Part shown: positions 60,217 through 64,000 of the stretch, piece by piece
Position numbering within the stretch: position 1 is the first letter of the stretch
Layout: each line of letters opens with the position of its first letter
From: Lysinibacillus_B sp031181585
Lineage (GTDB): Bacteria; Bacillota; Bacilli; Bacillales_A; Planococcaceae
Assembly: GCF_047301505.1 (NCBI RefSeq)
Contig: NZ_CP154840.1
Location: forward strand, 1,860,001 to 1,924,000
DNA length: 64,000 bases
Reading direction: 5' to 3'
Position numbers and translations under genes: made by a program
Notes under the pieces: model-generated
Databases searched by the model: none
What the model saw: the letters and a program-made list of their open reading frames with translations, nothing else
What the model was told of the DNA's origin: nothing

Positions 60217-61309
60217 GGAACGTTTGATCAGAGAATGGCGTTTTCATACGAAGCTATTAAAGGACGTTATGGATTGGACGATTCTTCTGTACGCCATGAT
60301 TCCGGCAGGAGCATTTATTTATTTTCTTTACAGGGAGACCGTGCTGCGGGGGGAGTTCGGCTTTTTCGTTTACATACCGATTGAATTCGTTATTTTTGTC
60401 CTCATTTTACTTGGCAGTGTGGGCTATATGCGGACCTTTATTGAACCGGCAGACCGGCTGTTCATCATTCAGCATCCCCATATCTTTACCAGGCTGAAAC
60501 GGTTTTCGATTTATTACTCGATCGTTTGGCAGTCGCTTTTTATTACTGGTATGTTGCTTTTGCTGACGCCCGTACTGTTTATACATTATGAGCTCATGAT
60601 AGGGGATGTCCTGCAGATAGGGATCGCAATGCTGTTGTACTTCTGTTTCAACCCTTGTATCGAATGGAGCCATTTACATAAATGGATAAAAGGGCCTGCC
60701 GGTTTGCTCTTCGCTGCTTGTCTAAGTGCGGTAATTGTATATGTACCGGAAATGGGGTTGGTTCTGCTGCCAGCTGGACTAGTGCTTGTACTATTATTTA
60801 TCGAAATGCGCCATGTACGCTCAGGCGCTTATTTTGAAAAGCAGCTGGAACATGATCTAAAGGCGCATACCCGCTGGCTGGGCCGTCTTTTCTTCTTTAA
60901 TAATGAATTAAAAAGCATGATCAAGGAGCATCACACGGTAAAAGCCCCGCGTCTGTTTAAAGGCCGTCTGTTTAAGGGTTCGGATGATGCGGTGGCGGAG
61001 CTCCTTGTTAAAACGCTTGTCCGGAATAAGCGTTACCGGTGGAGCTATGTGCGGCTGGTGCTTATAACGATTCCGCTTTATCTTGCCCTGCCGTTTTGGG
61101 CAGATCTGCTGCTGCTCGGTTTTTCCTATTTCATGCTGACTGGCTGGCTTGAATCGGTCATGTATGAAGTAAAGGGCCATGCGATCTTCAACGTTCTGAA
61201 GCTGCAGGATGAGCAGTGGAATACTTCCATGAAGAGGATAAAAGCGATTTTCGTAGCGCCGGTCCTTCTTTGTATGGGACTGGTGGTTGTGCTGGGCTTC
61301 CTGCTTTAA
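60203..61309 (+). CDS. ABC transporter permease, EcsB-like
   Basis: About 368 aa. LFKERLIREWRFHTKLLKDV at the start, then several helices (near residues 25-45, 50-75, 100-135, 150-200 and 310-365) with the ADRLFIIQHPHIFTRLKRFS loop, fit EcsB-type permeases of the Ecs exporter that influences secretion and protease maturation. GTG at 60203 with GAAGGTG ahead is preferred over a TTG at 60188. Both starts overlap the ATPase gene, so the two are coupled. A terminator follows. Confidence 0.82.
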   Translation: MQLFKERLIREWRFHTKLLKDVMDWTILLYAMIPAGAFIYFLYRETVLRGEFGFFVYIPIEFVIFVLILLGSVGYMRTFIEPADRLFIIQHPHIFTRLKRFSIYYSIVWQSLFITGMLLLLTPVLFIHYELMIGDVLQIGIAMLLYFCFNPCIEWSHLHKWIKGPAGLLFAACLSAVIVYVPEMGLVLLPAGLVLVLLFIEMRHVRSGAYFEKQLEHDLKAHTRWLGRLFFFNNELKSMIKEHHTVKAPRLFKGRLFKGSDDAVAELLVKTLVRNKRYRWSYVRLVLITIPLYLALPFWADLLLLGFSYFMLTGWLESVMYEVKGHAIFNVLKLQDEQWNTSMKRIKAIFVAPVLLCMGLVVVLGFLL

Positions 61310-61320
61310 TAATTATTTGG

Positions 61321-61354
61321 AACAGTCATTTTCTAATCGGAATGGCTGTTTTTA
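61321..61354 (+). terminator. intrinsic terminator
   Basis: AACAGTCATT (61321-61330) pairs with AATGGCTGTT (61341-61350) with one G-U, then TTT. It ends the EcsAB-like operon. Confidence 0.8.
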
Positions 61355-61704
61355 ATATAGGAGAAAAATTTTAGGAGGGTCCTGCTAAAGGGGCAAGTTC
61401 AACGTGTGACAAGGCTCGGAACGGTTGCACGACAAAAGTCGCGGGTAATCTAGGTCATAAAATAAAAGGGAAATTATGCTATATTTTCGTTATTGCTTTG
61501 AAAGTGCCATAGAGTGAATGGCTAAAAACCGAATGAATTAACAAGCGGTTAATTCGTATTCCTGCCGTTTTACCTCGTGAGTGATGGGGTGAGAATTGAT
61601 ATCTTGCTGTGGACACACTAGTTGACCGAATGGAGATCGCAGAAACCAGCACAGTAGAAGGCGGGACTTTTGAGCAATAAACCGAATCATAAGGAGAGAG
61701 CAAC
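61355..61704. other. intergenic, no gene seen
   Basis: About 350 bases leading to the lipoprotein gene. No riboswitch, RNA or ORF could be supported by eye. AAGGAGAGAG at the right end is the next gene's ribosome site. Confidence 0.45.
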
Positions 61705-62433
61705 ATGAAAAACAAATGGATGGCGGCCTTGTTCGCAGGAATGCTGCTAACAGCTTGCAGCGGTGAGGAAGCTGGCAAAGACAAAGAAACAGAAAAGGAA
61801 GAACCGATAGAAGAGGTCAGCGCGGAAAATGAAACAGCTGTTGATGAGGACAACCCTACTCACATCTTCAAAGAGGGGACATTTGAGGCAGATGTGATGG
61901 CAGCCGGACTTCCGGCAGATATGAATTTAAAATTAAATGCCATTTCGAAAGTCATGCAGGCATCCTTACAGGAAAATGCAGACTGGTATATGGAAACACT
62001 TGCCGGCCTGAAGGAAGGGGAGCCTCTTCCATACGATGAAAAGCTAGGCATTACACAGGAACAATACGATCTTTTACTGAGCGCAAATGATCATATGACA
62101 CTTGGTAAGGTCGGTGAAAGCGACGTAATAGTAACGAAAGCTGATGAAGGGCTGACGATTGAGATTCCGTCCTCTAAATTAATGAAAAAGCTGACAATTA
62201 ATACAGAAGGCACTTCGATTCAAAGCGACGCAGGCGAACTGTCCTATGATGGAGAAATCACAGCTTCTGATAATCAAAAGGTGACAGGGAAATGGGATGG
62301 CTATGCCTTCGTTGACTCATCCAAAATGGTCGAGTTTTCATTTGGTGAGTTGGAAGAGAGCGGGGACACAATTATTTATATGAGATCAGCTCAAGAAGGA
62401 CAAGAAACCCAGACTGAAATTCTGATTTTCTAA
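61705..62433 (+). CDS. hypothetical lipoprotein
   Basis: 242 aa. A signal peptide ends at lipobox LLTAC (Cys18), then a Glu/Lys-rich linker (KDKETEKEEPIEEV) and a mature domain containing ASLQENADWYMETLAGLKEG and ITIEIPSS-like strands. The product should be anchored on the outer face of the membrane. No known domain is recognised; it may be a small surface or envelope stress protein. AAGGAGAGAG precedes the ATG. Confidence 0.8.
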   Translation: MKNKWMAALFAGMLLTACSGEEAGKDKETEKEEPIEEVSAENETAVDEDNPTHIFKEGTFEADVMAAGLPADMNLKLNAISKVMQASLQENADWYMETLAGLKEGEPLPYDEKLGITQEQYDLLLSANDHMTLGKVGESDVIVTKADEGLTIEIPSSKLMKKLTINTEGTSIQSDAGELSYDGEITASDNQKVTGKWDGYAFVDSSKMVEFSFGELEESGDTIIYMRSAQEGQETQTEILIF

Positions 62434-62445
62434 TTAAGTCCGGTT

Positions 62446-62814
62446 TTATAGTATGGCAAGAATCCCTGCTGCTAATTGGTCCACCTCTTCAAGCCGGTCA
62501 TCCTTGCTTGGGTGGTGGCTGAGCTCCAGCAGCTCTTCTTTCAACAATAGCTGATGATCTTTAGTCATCGGTATCACTAATTCTTGCAGGCACCAGTATT
62601 TCCATATGGAATCGGTGCCTTTTAGTATGTCTTTTATATGTGGCACTGTTTCTTTTGGATAGGCACGCAGCAGCTCGGCCATTTTTGCAGCAATCGGCCA
62701 ATTCATATCCTGGATCCAGACAAGCAGCTCCGGAAGTATCGGGATAATTTCCTCCCTTGTGGACATCTGGAGGCGGAGCATGGCCAGTTCATCAAATTTA
62801 TCTCTAGGAATCAT
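62446..62814 (-). CDS. DUF5071-like protein
   Basis: 122 aa, all-helical, resembling a HEAT-like repeat unit: ILPELLVWIQDMNWPIAAKMAELL and DSIWKYWCLQELVI are the landmarks of DUF5071 proteins. No catalytic motif. AAAAAGGAGGAG precedes the ATG. It converges with the lipoprotein gene. Function unknown, probably protein binding. Confidence 0.78.
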   Translation of the reverse strand: MIPRDKFDELAMLRLQMSTREEIIPILPELLVWIQDMNWPIAAKMAELLRAYPKETVPHIKDILKGTDSIWKYWCLQELVIPMTKDHQLLLKEELLELSHHPSKDDRLEEVDQLAAGILAIL

Positions 62815-62991
62815 GATTTCTCCTCCTTTTTATGTTCAGTATACCAAAACGCTGCACTGGGGAAAGCGGGAAAATGAACAGGATAGAGACCGTATGCAAC
62901 GAAATCTGCCAACTGCCGTAATTAGCGGCAGGCAGGGAATAGGTGGACATAAAAGTATGGAACTGAACAATTTTACAAAGGAGAGATGCAA

Positions 62992-63849
62992 ATGGATACG
63001 ACACTGCTAAAGATATTTATAACAGCAGCTGAAACAGAAAATTTTAGGGAGACGGCAGAGCAATTGATGATGACGCAGCCTGCCGTCTCAAAATCTATTC
63101 AGAAGTTAGAGGCGCAATTGAATCTTCCTTTATTCATTCGTTCGCAGCAACGTGTAAAACTGCATGCAAACGGTCACTTTCTTTTACCGCGTGCGAAAAA
63201 GGTGCTGGACGCAGAGCAGCAGATGCTTGATGAGCTCAAAGCATTTCAATTGGGCGTAACAGAAAAATTGATTCTTGGAGTCGCTCCGCAGATTGCCAAT
63301 TCGATGCTGCCATACATCATAAAACGGTTTGGTGAGATCTATCCGGATGTGTCTGTGCAAATAGAACTTCTTCCTTCCAATGAAATAGGCGAAGCCGTGT
63401 TCCGGCAACAGGTGGATATTGGTTTGTCAAAAATCGAATCGACGAGGGAGTTAGTTACAAGGAGCATTGCTATAGAGCCGATTGTGCTTGTTGTATGTAC
63501 AAATTTGGCGAAGGAAGAACCGAAAGCGTTACTGAAGAAAGCGATCATTTACACGCATGCATACTCGCCGTATTGGGAACAGGTTGAGCGGGAGCTGCCT
63601 ATTGACTGCCGAATTGAAAGACTAAATCAAACAGAGGTAATCAAAACTTTCGTGAAGCAGGGGTTAGGGATTGCCTTCTTGCCAAAGAGCGTGGTCCACA
63701 CAGAAATACAAACAGGGACACTTACAGCCATCGAACTTCCATTTCTACACAATATACAGTCAGCGACTTATATACATATGAAATACCATCAAGAAACTTT
63801 TACTCGTTTCATCGAAGTATGCAGATCAATTTATGAAGAAAATAAATGA
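62992..63849 (+). CDS. LysR-type transcriptional regulator
   Basis: 285 aa. The winged HTH is at about residues 1-60 (LLKIFITAAETENFRETAEQLMMTQPAVSKSIQKLEAQL), then a substrate-binding-like effector domain. ATG at 62992 has GGAGAG 6 bases ahead; the ATG at 62986 lies inside that ribosome site. No divergent partner is visible; the gene opposite downstream may be its target, but this is not shown. Effector unknown. Confidence 0.9.
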   Translation: MDTTLLKIFITAAETENFRETAEQLMMTQPAVSKSIQKLEAQLNLPLFIRSQQRVKLHANGHFLLPRAKKVLDAEQQMLDELKAFQLGVTEKLILGVAPQIANSMLPYIIKRFGEIYPDVSVQIELLPSNEIGEAVFRQQVDIGLSKIESTRELVTRSIAIEPIVLVVCTNLAKEEPKALLKKAIIYTHAYSPYWEQVERELPIDCRIERLNQTEVIKTFVKQGLGIAFLPKSVVHTEIQTGTLTAIELPFLHNIQSATYIHMKYHQETFTRFIEVCRSIYEENK

Positions 63850-63878
63850 GCATGCCGATTTTTGGCATGCTTATTTTT
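63849..63878. terminator. bidirectional terminator
   Basis: AGCATGCC (63849-63856) pairs with GGCATGCT (63864-63871), flanked by T-runs for both the LysR gene and the converging gene. Confidence 0.75.
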
Positions 63879-64000
63879 ACTTTACCGCCACAAAGCGCAG
63901 CCGCCAGTAATCGGCCACCCAAGTACCATTTTGATAAAGAACTGGACGCAGCATATTTTCGCATTCCGTGTACAAATCTGCCTTTTCCTTTTCTGATAAA
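63877..64000 (-). CDS. C-terminal end of a probable SAM methyltransferase
   Basis: Only the last 41 codons lie in the window: LSEKEKADLYTECENMLRPV then a chain ending TWVADYWRLRFVAVK. The W-x-ADYWRLRF-x-A ending is common in class I methyltransferases of Bacillales. The start and the SAM-binding motifs lie beyond base 64000, so the family call is tentative. Confidence 0.5.
   Translation of the reverse strand, partial: LSEKEKADLYTECENMLRPVLYQNGTWVADYWRLRFVAVK

Overview
The window reads as chromosomal DNA of a low-GC, endospore-forming Bacillales bacterium, most likely Planococcaceae (Solibacillus/Lysinibacillus type). Three minus-strand spore genes support this: a gamma-type small acid-soluble protein with four 43-residue repeats (2504-3049), a YjcZ-type sporulation miniprotein (2141-2257) and a CotX-domain coat protein (5231-5620). 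Strong GGAGG ribosome sites and frequent GTG/TTG starts also fit. No rRNA, tRNA or CRISPR array was recognised.

Layout. 0-11.5 kb: an amidase, the spore genes, an ECF sigma/anti-sigma pair, and small enzymes and membrane proteins. 11.5-21.5 kb: a decayed IS3-family element, a LysR regulator divergent from a threonine-synthase-like enzyme, two alpha/beta hydrolases, and a BMP-family lipoprotein followed by a chemoreceptor. 21.8-24.5 kb: a compact phage-like replication module (ORF6N protein, winged-helix replication protein, DnaB-like helicase, small partner). 25-34 kb: a membrane-anchored PLD enzyme, a run of small minus-strand genes separated by a dispersed repeat with hairpin tails, an ArsR-type regulator divergent from an EamA transporter, and a DASS anion transporter.

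34.7-50.4 kb is the notable region, a nine-gene defence island. The first six genes are one overlapping operon: Z1-domain P-loop ATPase, GHKL (MutL/MORC-like) ATPase, an unassigned beta-rich protein, a DUF6339-like protein, a single-HKD PLD nuclease of the NgoFVII/BfiI kind, and a 5-cytosine DNA methyltransferase. After a strong terminator comes a coupled AddA/AddB-like pair, a UvrD-type helicase with an extra N-terminal domain and an AddB-like partner that keeps the Fe-S cysteines but has lost most of the nuclease core. A third unit carries a Vsr mismatch endonuclease. This resembles MutL/MORC + Z1 restriction-modification systems (the Mza type of defence locus), here with an AddAB-like helicase pair. 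The expected logic is self-marking by the methyltransferase, sensing or translocation by the Z1 and GHKL ATPases, cleavage by the PLD nuclease, end processing by the helicase pair, and repair of deaminated 5-methylcytosine (T:G mismatches) by Vsr. A decayed IS3-family fragment, related to the one at 11.7 kb, lies just past the right edge.

50.9-64 kb: a TetR-FtsX permease-ABC ATPase cassette, two Nudix hydrolases flanking a membrane-tethered Mrr-type nuclease, several gene remnants, an EcsAB-like ABC exporter, a lipoprotein, a DUF5071 protein, a second LysR regulator and the C-terminal end of a probable methyltransferase running off the window. The number of pseudogenes (polysaccharide deacetylase, M48 peptidase, GlsB, IS3 and an unknown gene) shows ongoing decay in the accessory segments.
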